Assembly (NCBI RefSeq): GCF_004310295.1
Contig: NZ_SISB01000036.1
Span: 1 to 64,000, forward strand
Reading direction: 5' to 3'
DNA length: 64,000 nucleotides
Source: Pseudomonas sp. BGI-2
GTDB lineage: Bacteria > Pseudomonadota > Gammaproteobacteria > Pseudomonadales > Pseudomonadaceae
Under the pieces are notes generated by a model. The model was not told where the DNA came from. It did not search any database and saw only the letters and a list, made by a program, of their open reading frames with translations. Positions 18,533 through 25,585 of the stretch are shown here, in pieces (within the stretch, counting starts at the first letter, position 1; each line of letters starts with the position of its first letter). Made by a program: the position numbers and the translations under genes.

Positions 18533-18625
18533 CCTTCGCGGGCAAGTCGGATCGCCGCACCGCTCGCTCCTACAGTGGATTTTCGGCGCTCACATAACCT
18601 GTAGGTGCGAGGCTTGCCCGCGAAG
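18533..18625. repeat. REP palindrome pair
   Basis: Inverted copies of the Pseudomonas REP core: CTTCGCGGGCAAG at 18533-18545 and the complementary GAGGCTTGCCCGCGAAG at 18609-18625, with CGCTCGCTCCTAC / GTAGGTGCGAGG inside. The same core recurs at 50638, 59324 and 61079. Confidence 0.9.
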
Positions 18626-18660
18626 AGGCCCGCCTAAACACCACACATCCCAAACTGGAA

Positions 18661-18700
18661 ACCAAAAAGCCCCGCCATTCACATGGCGGGGCTTTTGTTT
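18661..18700. terminator. Bidirectional terminator after pyruvate kinase
   Basis: A perfect 11-bp stem AGCCCCGCCAT / ATGGCGGGGCT (18668-18678, 18683-18693) with a 4-nt loop. It is flanked by AAAAA on the left and TTTTGTTTTT on the right, so it can end transcription from both the pyruvate kinase (minus) and the convergent enoyl-CoA hydratase side (plus). Confidence 0.9.
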
Positions 18701-18716
18701 TTCAGCAGCCGGTCAC

Positions 18717-20168
18717 TCAGACCATCGGATCGCCAACGTGCAGGATTTTCATCCCGTTGGTGCCGCCGATGGTGTGGTAGCTGTCGCCCTTGGTCAGGAT
18801 GACCCAGTCGCCTTTCTCCACGACGCCGCGCTTGAGCAACTCGTCGATCGCGGCCTGGCTGACTTGCTCAGGCGGCAGCGATGCCGGGTCGAACGGTACG
18901 GTGTAGACGCCACGGAACATGGCCGCGCGGGCCTGGGTTTCGCGGTGCGGGGAGAACGCGTAGATCGGCACCGAGGAACGGATGCGCGACATGATCAACG
19001 GCGTGTAGCCACTTTCGGTCAAGGCGATGATCGCTTTCACGCCCGGGAAGTGGTTGGCGGTGTACATGGCAGCCAGGGCGATGCTCTGGTCGCAGCTTTC
19101 GAAGACCTTGCCGATGCGGTGGCTGGAGGTCTTGCTGGTCGGGTGCTTTTCCGCGCCGACGCAGATGCGCGCCATCGCTTGCACGGCTTCCAGCGGGTAC
19201 AGGCCGGCAGCACTTTCCGCCGAGAGCATCACGGCGTCGGTGTAGTCGAGCACGGCGTTGGCCACGTCGGACACTTCGGCGCGGGTCGGCATCGGGTTCT
19301 GGATCATCGACTCCATCATCTGGGTCGCGACGATCACAGCCTTGTTGTGGCGGCGTGCGTGCAGAATGATTTTCTTCTGGATGCCCACCAGCTCGGCGTC
19401 GCCGATTTCCACACCCAGGTCACCACGAGCCACCATGACGGCGTCGGATGCTTTGATCAGGGCATCGAGGGTGTCATCGTCGGCCACGGCTTCGGCGCGT
19501 TCGATCTTCGCCACCAGCCAGGCAGTACCGCCGGCCTCGTCGCGCAGTTGACGGGCGTATTCCATGTCGGCGGCGTCACGCGGGAAGGACACGGCGAGGT
19601 AGTCGACCTGCATTTCTGCGGCGAGCTTGATGTCGGCCTTGTCTTTCTCGGTCAGGGCCGGCGCTGTCAGGCCACCGCCGCGACGGTTGATGCCTTTATG
19701 GTCGGACAGCGGACCGCCGATCAGCACGGTGCAGTTCAGCTCGGTGGCGGTGGCGGTATCAACGCGCATCACCACACGGCCGTCGTCGAGCAGCAGCTCG
19801 TCGCCTACGCCGCAGTCCTTGACCAGGTCCGGGTAGTCGATGCCGACCACTTGCTGGTTGCCTTCGGTCAGAGGATGGCTGGTGGAGAAGGTGAATTGAT
19901 CACCGATCTTCAGCTCGATCTTCTTGTTGGCGAATTTGGCGATACGGATTTTCGGGCCTTGCAGGTCACCCAGCAGGGCGACGAAGCGGCCGTGCTTGGC
20001 AGCGAGGTCACGCACCAGCTTCGCGCGAGCCTTGTGCTCGTCGGGGGTGCCGTGGGAGAAGTTCAGACGGGCGACGTCCAGGCCAGCCAGAATCAGCTGT
20101 TCGAGAACTTCCGGCGAGTTACTGGCCGGGCCAAGGGTAGCGACGATTTTGGTACGACGGACGGACAT
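18717..20168 (-). CDS. pyk: Pyruvate kinase
   Basis: A 483-aa pyruvate kinase converting phosphoenolpyruvate and ADP to pyruvate and ATP, the last step of the lower Entner-Doudoroff/glycolytic route. Visible are RRTKIVATLGPAS at the N-terminus, RLNFSHG, the catalytic Lys region AKIERAEAV, the metal-binding VARGDLGVEIG, and ATQMMESM with the MSAESAAG signature. The C-terminal domain is complete. Length and sequence are those of the longer pseudomonad PykA form. Start chosen at the ATG preceded by AGGAG. Apparently monocistronic, with a strong bidirectional terminator downstream and a divergent lipoprotein gene upstream. Confidence 0.94.
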   Translation of the reverse strand: MSVRRTKIVATLGPASNSPEVLEQLILAGLDVARLNFSHGTPDEHKARAKLVRDLAAKHGRFVALLGDLQGPKIRIAKFANKKIELKIGDQFTFSTSHPLTEGNQQVVGIDYPDLVKDCGVGDELLLDDGRVVMRVDTATATELNCTVLIGGPLSDHKGINRRGGGLTAPALTEKDKADIKLAAEMQVDYLAVSFPRDAADMEYARQLRDEAGGTAWLVAKIERAEAVADDDTLDALIKASDAVMVARGDLGVEIGDAELVGIQKKIILHARRHNKAVIVATQMMESMIQNPMPTRAEVSDVANAVLDYTDAVMLSAESAAGLYPLEAVQAMARICVGAEKHPTSKTSSHRIGKVFESCDQSIALAAMYTANHFPGVKAIIALTESGYTPLIMSRIRSSVPIYAFSPHRETQARAAMFRGVYTVPFDPASLPPEQVSQAAIDELLKRGVVEKGDWVILTKGDSYHTIGGTNGMKILHVGDPMV

Positions 20169-20246
20169 GCAAAGACTCCTGAGTTCAAGCGCTGAGTGAG
20201 GCTACTATGCTCTCGGGGTGTAGTCATTGTTCATCTGCACTACTTT

Positions 20247-20275
20247 TTGTGAAGAGCTTTGTTATTCGTTTATAT
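20247..20275 (+). promoter_or_regulatory. Candidate sigma-70 promoter for the lipoprotein gene
   Basis: TTGTGA (20247-20252) and TTATAT (20270-20275) are spaced by 17 bp and lie about 70 bp before the lipoprotein ATG. This is pattern recognition only; the divergent pyruvate kinase promoter must share the same 175-bp region. Confidence 0.4.
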
Positions 20276-20343
20276 CTTTAACCGAACATTCCTGAAGATT
20301 TTTGCTCACGGGTCGATACAGAGCTCAAGACAGGAGAACCCCC

Positions 20344-20727
20344 ATGCGATTCGTGCCCATTGCCGCCCTTGCCCTCAGCGTCCTCAGCGTCACGGGCTGC
20401 ACCCGTTGGTCGATGAACCATCATTTGAATAACGCCTACAGCGCGTACGATCGCGGCAATTGCGAGCAGGTGATGCTTGAACTGTCGAAAGTCGAGCGCG
20501 CCAGCAGAGCGCGGCCTTATGTGTGGCCGGAAGTGTCGATGATGCGCGGCCTGTGCCTGGAGCGGCAGAAGTTGTTCATCGATGCGGCGCAGACGTACCA
20601 GTACATCATCGCGTCCTACCCGCAGAGCGAATACGCCTACCGCGCCCGTGCGCGTCTGGAAACCTTGCAGAGCCTGGGCCATTACCCGATGCGCAGTGCG
20701 GCGGCCGTGCGCCCGACGCGGTTCTGA
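20344..20727 (+). CDS. Small outer-membrane-type lipoprotein with TPR-like region
   Basis: A 127-aa protein with a lipoprotein signal peptide: charged start MRFVP, hydrophobic core, and lipobox VTGC with Cys19 as the lipidated residue. The residues after Cys (TRWS) contain no Asp at +2, so outer-membrane sorting is likely. The mature part (NNAYSAYDRGNCEQVM, IDAAQTYQYIIASYPQSEYAYRARARLETL) has the spacing of tetratricopeptide repeats, suggesting a protein-binding scaffold. The start is the ATG at 20344, 8 nt after AGGAG; an upstream in-frame start at 20302 would bury the signal peptide. Specific function unknown. Confidence 0.85.
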   Translation: MRFVPIAALALSVLSVTGCTRWSMNHHLNNAYSAYDRGNCEQVMLELSKVERASRARPYVWPEVSMMRGLCLERQKLFIDAAQTYQYIIASYPQSEYAYRARARLETLQSLGHYPMRSAAAVRPTRF

Positions 20728-20823
20728 TTGCAGCGCTCATGCAAAGGCTGGCCGCCCTGCGGTGGTGAGCTATAGTCGAAGAGATCGGTTTTAGAGCCTT
20801 GTTTCTAAACCGAGGTCATACCT

Positions 20824-21330
20824 GTGATCGGCAGCAATAAGCGTCAGCGGTTTCATGGACTGACGCACCGGGATCGGGGAGAGCGAGCCAGGCTTTTCGA
20901 CAAGAGCAAAAACGGCACGTTCCGAAGCATTAGTTCGGCCCTGCTTAAGGGCCTTGCTGGGTCATTGCGCATGATTACCGACCGCCGGATCGAGCGGCAT
21001 CAACTGCCGTATTTTCTGAAAGTGTTCAACAGCGTCACCGACAAACCCATCGGCTTCCTGGGCAATGTGTCCGCCGACGGGCTGATGCTCATCAGCCAGT
21101 TGCCCATGATGGTGGGCGTCGACTTTGACCTGCGTCTGAAAATCCCCGCCCGCGACGGTTGCCAGCTGGTCATTGACCTGACGGTGTGTTGTCTGTGGTG
21201 CCACGAAGACGAAACCCCCCACCATTACGACGCCGGGTTCAGCCTGCAACGGGCACCGCCGGAGTATGGGCAATTGGTGGAGGCGTTGACGCAGTACTTC
21301 AGCTTTCAGCCGTTGCCTGCCTCGGCGTGA
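20824..21330 (+). CDS. PilZ-domain protein (putative c-di-GMP effector)
   Basis: The 168-aa reading starts at GTG 20824, preceded by GAGG at 8-9 nt. An internal ATG at 20971 (MITDRRIERHQLPYFL) would give 119 aa and matches where the conserved domain starts, but it has no good ribosome site. From there on it is PilZ-like: an RxxxR-type arginine motif (RRIERHQ), strand-rich middle with KPIGFLGNVSADGLML (compare the D/NxSxxG box), then hydrophobic strands. PilZ domains bind c-di-GMP, so this could respond to the diguanylate cyclase at 15683, but that is only inference. No other domain is visible; the first 49 residues are basic and low in similarity to anything I know. Confidence 0.75.
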   Translation: MIGSNKRQRFHGLTHRDRGERARLFDKSKNGTFRSISSALLKGLAGSLRMITDRRIERHQLPYFLKVFNSVTDKPIGFLGNVSADGLMLISQLPMMVGVDFDLRLKIPARDGCQLVIDLTVCCLWCHEDETPHHYDAGFSLQRAPPEYGQLVEALTQYFSFQPLPASA

Positions 21331-21346
21331 GGTGAATCGTCAAAAG

Positions 21347-21440
21347 CATCGCGAGCAGGCTCACTCCTACATGGGCATCGGGTGTTCACAAATATTGTGG
21401 TCACCAAAGATCCCCTGTGGGAGTGAGCCTGCTCGCGATG
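21347..21440. repeat. REP-type inverted repeat (GCGAGCAGG class)
   Basis: CATCGCGAGCAGGCTCACTC (from 21347) and its complement GAGTGAGCCTGCTCGCGATG (ending 21440) form long arms around a centre of about 50 bp. It is a different REP class from the CTTCGCGGGCAAG palindromes elsewhere in the window. It lies between the converging PilZ and DUF6124 genes and may act as a terminator. Confidence 0.88.
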
Positions 21441-21476
21441 GCGTCAGCCCAGACAACAAAAATGACAGGCTAAACG

Positions 21477-21848
21477 CTACGTCACCTTGATCGCCTTCTC
21501 GTTATCCAGCGACCGCTCCACCAGCATCAACCCCAACTCACTGATCCGATAAATCGCCATCGCCAGATGCCGCGGCTTGTCCTCCAGGCTGTCGGCCAGG
21601 TCGAGCAGCAACGTGCTGACCGTGGAAAAGGTTTCGTAGGTCTCGATGTTCAACGCTTCGGGGTTGGCATCGGCGACAACGGTGAACATTTTCATGGCAC
21701 GGTCCTGGGAAGAGCGAAGGGATTCGACGTTGGGCTTGAGGTAATGGTCCAGCGCCCTGTCGGCGGCGGCGTGGAGCTTTCTTGAATCGAGGGTGGCGTA
21801 GGGGGAAACCGGGTCGGTTTCTGGGGGATTGGGTGTTGGTTTGAACAT
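21477..21848 (-). CDS. DUF6124 family protein
   Basis: A 123-aa soluble protein typical of a multi-copy Pseudomonas family (start MFKPTPNPPETDPVSPY, then KLHAAADRALDHYLKP). The rest is helical with no catalytic motif; function of the family is unknown to me. The ribosome site is AACGGAGAAATGAGAT-like (GGAG 8-10 nt before ATG) and is itself part of a structured inverted repeat upstream (21852-21940). It is transcribed away from the Tc A-component block. Confidence 0.8.
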   Translation of the reverse strand: MFKPTPNPPETDPVSPYATLDSRKLHAAADRALDHYLKPNVESLRSSQDRAMKMFTVVADANPEALNIETYETFSTVSTLLLDLADSLEDKPRHLAMAIYRISELGLMLVERSLDNEKAIKVT

Positions 21849-21851
21849 ATC

Positions 21852-22054
21852 TCATTTCTCCGTAATAGGGCTGCCACCTGGCTCGCGACTAAACGAAGGG
21901 TGGCGGCTGGACGCAGGTTAGTCGACCGGTGGAGAAATGAAGCCCGGCGCGCCCGAGGGCGCCCTGCGTACAGCCACCATCAAGTGCGGGGATAGGGAAT
22001 ACCCGACTGGATGACGCTTATACACATCATTTTCACCACCGGGCGACTAAACCC
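21852..22054. repeat. Triplicated motif with inverted arms upstream of DUF6124
   Basis: TCATTTCTCC (21852-21861) is perfectly complementary to GGAGAAATGA (21931-21940). Between them, GGCTGCCACC (21869-21878) pairs with GGTGGCGGCT (21899-21908) and CGACTAAAC (21886-21894) with GTTAGTCG (21917-21924); these two pairings interleave, so they either compete or form a pseudoknot. A third copy, TCATTTTCACCACCGGGCGA followed by CTAAACC, lies at 22028-22054. Position in the DUF6124 leader suggests RNA-level control. Confidence 0.6.
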
Positions 22055-22222
22055 GATCGCTGATTGGCAGCGACGCGGATCAAGTTACGGGGCAAGGCCA
22101 AGGTGCACAAGCCGGCGGATTCTGGCGGATGTGTAGTCCGTTGCGCAAGGCGCTGTAGTCACTTGGAAAGGGCCTGAAGGATCGGGCTGAACGTGATAAT
22201 AGACGACTGCGCCGTTCGTCGG

Positions 22223-22242
22223 AACTGTCAGATTTTACAGGT
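22223..22242. promoter_or_regulatory. lux-box-like operator upstream of the Ig-repeat gene
   Basis: AACTGTCAGATTTTACAGGT is an imperfect version of the 13526 palindrome with the same CT-N12-AG spacing (CTGTCA-GATT-TTACAG). It is centred about 82 bp upstream of the ATG at 22315. Confidence 0.6.
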
Positions 22243-22314
22243 AGGCTTGCTCTGCTTCGCGGCGTAGAAAGGAGCCTTGGGAACTTCCACTGCGAGCGGC
22301 GACGGAGCAGAATC

Positions 22315-25300
22315 ATGTCAGACGAAGAAAATCCAATCACTACTTCATTACTTAAAAGCATTGATGAGGAGCAGCTTCAGTCAAATGCCGTAAGTGAACC
22401 TTCTGTTAATAGCGAAACAGTAGATTTGGATGTGGCCAAGTTGCAAGTTCAACGCGATTCGTTTACGGAGGTGAGTGGGACGACTTCGCGAATTATATTT
22501 AATGTTCCGCAAAGTGATGGTTCACATCAAGTATGGATTAAGTATCACATTGGAGCTACCGTTACAGACTTAATTACCGGTGCTTGGTACAAAGGTGTGC
22601 AATGGAATACCCTTGTAGTTCGAAATCTTCCAGTGGGAGTTGGTTACTATTCTACTCAGTGGAATTACAAAGGCCACTGGTCTGTATTAGGGAGAAAAAA
22701 TCTCGACGTTCGAGCTGCGCCAGTTGTTGATGGAAATGACACGGTTCAAATTTTTGTCGATTCCATTACAGGTACTGCGGGTTATGAAAGTCAAGTGACG
22801 GTTGTGCGAACAAATACGGGCACTGTCTTGAGTGAAACGAAAGTAGTTGGTCGTGATAATAGGTGGTCACTTGGATTGCTGGATACAGTGCCTTGGGGGC
22901 AGCAAAGTATTACTGTTGCGCAGGTTGTTGGGAATTTCCCCGTTGTTTATTCCGCGCCTAAGGTAATAAATTGCCTCAAAGCGCCTGCTGTGGACTCTCC
23001 AGTACTAAATGCTGTAATACCGCTCGGCGGTACAATTTTAATTAGAGGAAGAGGAGCTCCTTTTGAAAAAATAGACGCTATGACTGATGGTGGCGGTGTC
23101 TATCACGGACAGGCTACTGTTGAAACGTACGGGAGTTGGACGTTGACGTTTGACCAGTCAAATTACCCCGGTGGCGGTTCAGTCAGACTGCAAGCAAAAC
23201 ACAGTATGGCAGGTCATGGTTGGTCAGCCCTCCGCACCTTTTTTCTACTGGCCCCTCCGGCGATCGATGCTGCCACGCTAGAGGTAGAAATGGACGCCAC
23301 TATAGAGGGAACGGGGCATACAGGTATTTTTGGACATAGCGTAGATGTACACTTCGACTTGTCGGAAACAAAGATCGGCGGCGGGTGGGTTGTAAATGGC
23401 AGATGGTTTGCGTATGTGAAGTTGACTCCTGGTTCCCACAATCTTACAGCGGTACAACTCTATGGCGGAGTTAAATCCGAACGTGCAACCATACAAGGTT
23501 TTAATGTAAGGCCACCCCAAGTGGAGTTGCTTGAGGCCGTTGCAGCCGCTGATGGAACTGTAACGATCAAGGGAAAAGGATATGTTACCGCTGAGCTGAA
23601 TATTCACTACGTAAACGATCCCAACGTATTGAAATTCTTTAAAGTAGACGCTGCTTCGTGGGTCAAGACGTTCGATAACTGGCTGCCCGGTACTTTCATT
23701 ATTGGTGCACGTCAATGGGTTCCAGGGCTTAGTAACGCCCCGATATTTTCTGGGTGGTCGCTTAATCATCTCACTTTCACCGTCCCCGTCCCGCCGCCTA
23801 CGCTCTCCTTCAAACTTATCGATGCTCATACGCCGGAGTTCTACGGTACTGGTAAGAACTGGCCCGATAACCCGTCGCATGTTGAGGTCCGTCTGGGTGG
23901 GTCTGCAGGGCCGAGTGTTCCGATTGCCGAAGTAAAGAATGGAAACTGGGTCAGCAGGGCAATCGAGCGCTGGGCCCCGGGGCGCCATGAAGTTTCAGCC
24001 AGGCAAGGTGTCAATTCGCTGTGGTCCGTTTGGATTGAACCCACCATTACGGTGGTGATCATCCCCCAGTCTCCTGTCCTCGACCCCATCGTAGATAACG
24101 GCTTTACCCCCGCTTTTTCCGGTACTTGCTGGCCGGGTGCAGAGGTCACGTTTTTGTTCAGTGACGGCGAAGCGTCTTACACCGTATCGGATACGGATAA
24201 GGATGGGCGTTGGGAGTACACCCGTCCTGTTCCCTTCGTGCCTGGCAGTCATACCGTCACGGTCACGCAGACCTTCGGCATGGAAACCTCAAATCCGGCG
24301 TCTGGCAAGTTTGACATCGGCTTGCCCCAGTCCGTTATCACTTGGCCTGCGGATGGAGAAGAGGTCGATTTTCAGATCGTCGTCCAGGGAAGCGGCGGCT
24401 ATGTGGGCAGCATGATGAAAATCGTCGATTGGGTCACCGAAAAAACGCTCGGCGAGGCGCTGGTGGGCGAGGGCGGTGTCTGGGCAGTGCGATTGGTGGA
24501 TCTTGAATTCGCCCGTTACTCCTTCTTTGCGCAGGCAACCTTTAACGGCGTGGTCTCCAATCCAAGTGACAGGATTACCGTCGAGGTGGTGCTCATGCCG
24601 CCGCTAATTGATTTGCAACCCACAGACACGGTGGCACGAACATTCAGGATTGAAGGTAAAGCCCGACCGACGACATCGCAGGTCTGGTCAGAGATCGAGT
24701 TGTGGTTGGACGACCAGCCCTTGTCTCGTGTCCGAGTGAGATATGACGGCTTCTGGTGGTACCAGGCGACCCTGCCATTAGGGCATTACACGCTCAAGGC
24801 GAAACAGTTTTTCGGCGAGCGAGCGTCCGATTTCGGGCCAGATCATCAGATAAAGGTGGCCCCCGCCCCACCGATGATCGAAATCCCCGCGCAGGATGAA
24901 CCGGTCGGGCAGCGAATAGTGGTGGCCGGTTTTGGTTACGCAGGCGATACCGTAGCCGTTGCCTTTGCCCATGCACTCGATGTCATCCTTGGAACAACGG
25001 TCGTCCAGCCGAACGGGAGTTGGTCGTTGTGGATCACGTTCAGTGAAGCCGCCGGTCCACACGCCCTCGTGGCCCAACAGTCGTTCGGCGAGTTTGTTTC
25101 TGCCTGGACGGCCGCACGCCCCTTTGTGCTGCGCACGGATCCACCGACGTTCACCCGGCCGGAGCAAGGTGAATGGGTGTCGCCAATGCCGACGGTCGAA
25201 GGCACGGGCAAGCAGGAGGCGACTGTCCACCTATGCGCTTGGTACGACCCGGACGTGACACTGGCCACGGACGTGCCAGTGGTTGATGGACAGTGGGCAA

Positions 25301-25446
25301 CTCCACCCAGTGAATCACTTCGCGATGGGCCCGGCTGGGTCAGGGCCTGGCAAACGGTTGCCGGGAAAGCGTCGGACGTTGGCGAGAGCCATCGATTTGA
25401 AGTCTCGTCAATGACGACGCTCCACGTTGACGATAAAACCTCATAA
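22315..25446 (+). CDS. Large Ig-like repeat protein associated with the Tc toxin A cluster
   Basis: A 1043-aa protein with no signal peptide or transmembrane segment. After a 40-aa acidic N-terminus and one divergent domain, ten repeats of about 90 residues follow. Each begins PP/AP-x-hydrophobic, has V-x-G-x-G about 20 residues in, a W in mid-repeat, then G-x-H and a QxFG/S-x-W-S-like end, the pattern of bacterial Ig-like beta-sandwich repeats. Function is unknown; a role as a receptor-binding or shell-decorating partner of the Tc toxin is inferred only from position and shared operator. Base composition changes inside the gene: repeats 1-4 and the N-terminus are AT-rich and repeats 5-10 are not. 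It has its own lux-box-like site, and another separates it from the TcA genes. Confidence 0.75.
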   Translation: MSDEENPITTSLLKSIDEEQLQSNAVSEPSVNSETVDLDVAKLQVQRDSFTEVSGTTSRIIFNVPQSDGSHQVWIKYHIGATVTDLITGAWYKGVQWNTLVVRNLPVGVGYYSTQWNYKGHWSVLGRKNLDVRAAPVVDGNDTVQIFVDSITGTAGYESQVTVVRTNTGTVLSETKVVGRDNRWSLGLLDTVPWGQQSITVAQVVGNFPVVYSAPKVINCLKAPAVDSPVLNAVIPLGGTILIRGRGAPFEKIDAMTDGGGVYHGQATVETYGSWTLTFDQSNYPGGGSVRLQAKHSMAGHGWSALRTFFLLAPPAIDAATLEVEMDATIEGTGHTGIFGHSVDVHFDLSETKIGGGWVVNGRWFAYVKLTPGSHNLTAVQLYGGVKSERATIQGFNVRPPQVELLEAVAAADGTVTIKGKGYVTAELNIHYVNDPNVLKFFKVDAASWVKTFDNWLPGTFIIGARQWVPGLSNAPIFSGWSLNHLTFTVPVPPPTLSFKLIDAHTPEFYGTGKNWPDNPSHVEVRLGGSAGPSVPIAEVKNGNWVSRAIERWAPGRHEVSARQGVNSLWSVWIEPTITVVIIPQSPVLDPIVDNGFTPAFSGTCWPGAEVTFLFSDGEASYTVSDTDKDGRWEYTRPVPFVPGSHTVTVTQTFGMETSNPASGKFDIGLPQSVITWPADGEEVDFQIVVQGSGGYVGSMMKIVDWVTEKTLGEALVGEGGVWAVRLVDLEFARYSFFAQATFNGVVSNPSDRITVEVVLMPPLIDLQPTDTVARTFRIEGKARPTTSQVWSEIELWLDDQPLSRVRVRYDGFWWYQATLPLGHYTLKAKQFFGERASDFGPDHQIKVAPAPPMIEIPAQDEPVGQRIVVAGFGYAGDTVAVAFAHALDVILGTTVVQPNGSWSLWITFSEAAGPHALVAQQSFGEFVSAWTAARPFVLRTDPPTFTRPEQGEWVSPMPTVEGTGKQEATVHLCAWYDPDVTLATDVPVVDGQWATPPSESLRDGPGWVRAWQTVAGKASDVGESHRFEVSSMTTLHVDDKTS
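22717..25380 (+). repeat. Ten tandem Ig-like repeats, about 270 bp each
   Basis: Repeat starts fall near 22717, 22981, 23251, 23512, 23791, 24067, 24324, 24596, 24866 and 25138, giving 88-93 codon units. Nucleotide similarity between units is low, so the array is old or was built from diverged units; the regularity is seen at protein level. Confidence 0.75.
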
Positions 25447-25468
25447 CAAATCGACGAACGGTCGCGTC

Positions 25469-25488
25469 TACTGTCATTTCTGACAGTA
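25469..25488. promoter_or_regulatory. lux-box-like operator upstream of the split TcA operon
   Basis: TACTGTCATTTCTGACAGTA is a near-perfect palindrome (10-bp arms when extended to 25467-25490, 4-nt centre) with CT-N12-AG spacing, centred about 107 bp before the ATG at 25586. No T-run follows on either strand, so a role as operator is more likely than as terminator of the preceding gene. Confidence 0.7.
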
Positions 25489-25585
25489 GACGCCTTGGTT
25501 GCGGTGATGCCCAATGTCTCTCGTGGCAACCACTATTTCGCCGACGATTTTCCCTTGAACACAGGCTGAACGCAGGAGTGTCAGG

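Larger units (their letters stand above)
21849..22314. other. Intergenic region between DUF6124 and the Ig-repeat gene
   Basis: This 466-bp divergent region holds three copies of a TCATTT...CGACTAAAC motif (21852-21894, 21916-21940 inverted, 22028-22054), then about 170 bp with no gene or structure I can name (22060-22220), and the lux-box-like site at 22223-22242. GGAG at about 9 nt before 22315 is the ribosome site of the Ig-repeat gene. A 93-aa minus-strand open frame (22080-22361) looks like noise. Confidence 0.6.

Noticed and set aside
18738..20195. A 485-codon open frame antisense to pyruvate kinase, and similar long frames antisense to dctB, fumarase, MCP and argJ
   Set aside because: All are frame shadows caused by GC-rich third positions; none has a recognisable domain.
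22080..22361. 93-codon minus-strand frame between DUF6124 and the Ig gene
   Set aside because: It crosses the lux-box-like site and the Ig gene start, is Ser/Arg-rich and has no ribosome site.
25467..25490. Hairpin after the Ig-repeat gene as a Rho-independent terminator
   Set aside because: The stem is AT-balanced and no T-run follows on either strand, whereas sequence and spacing match the two other operator-like sites.
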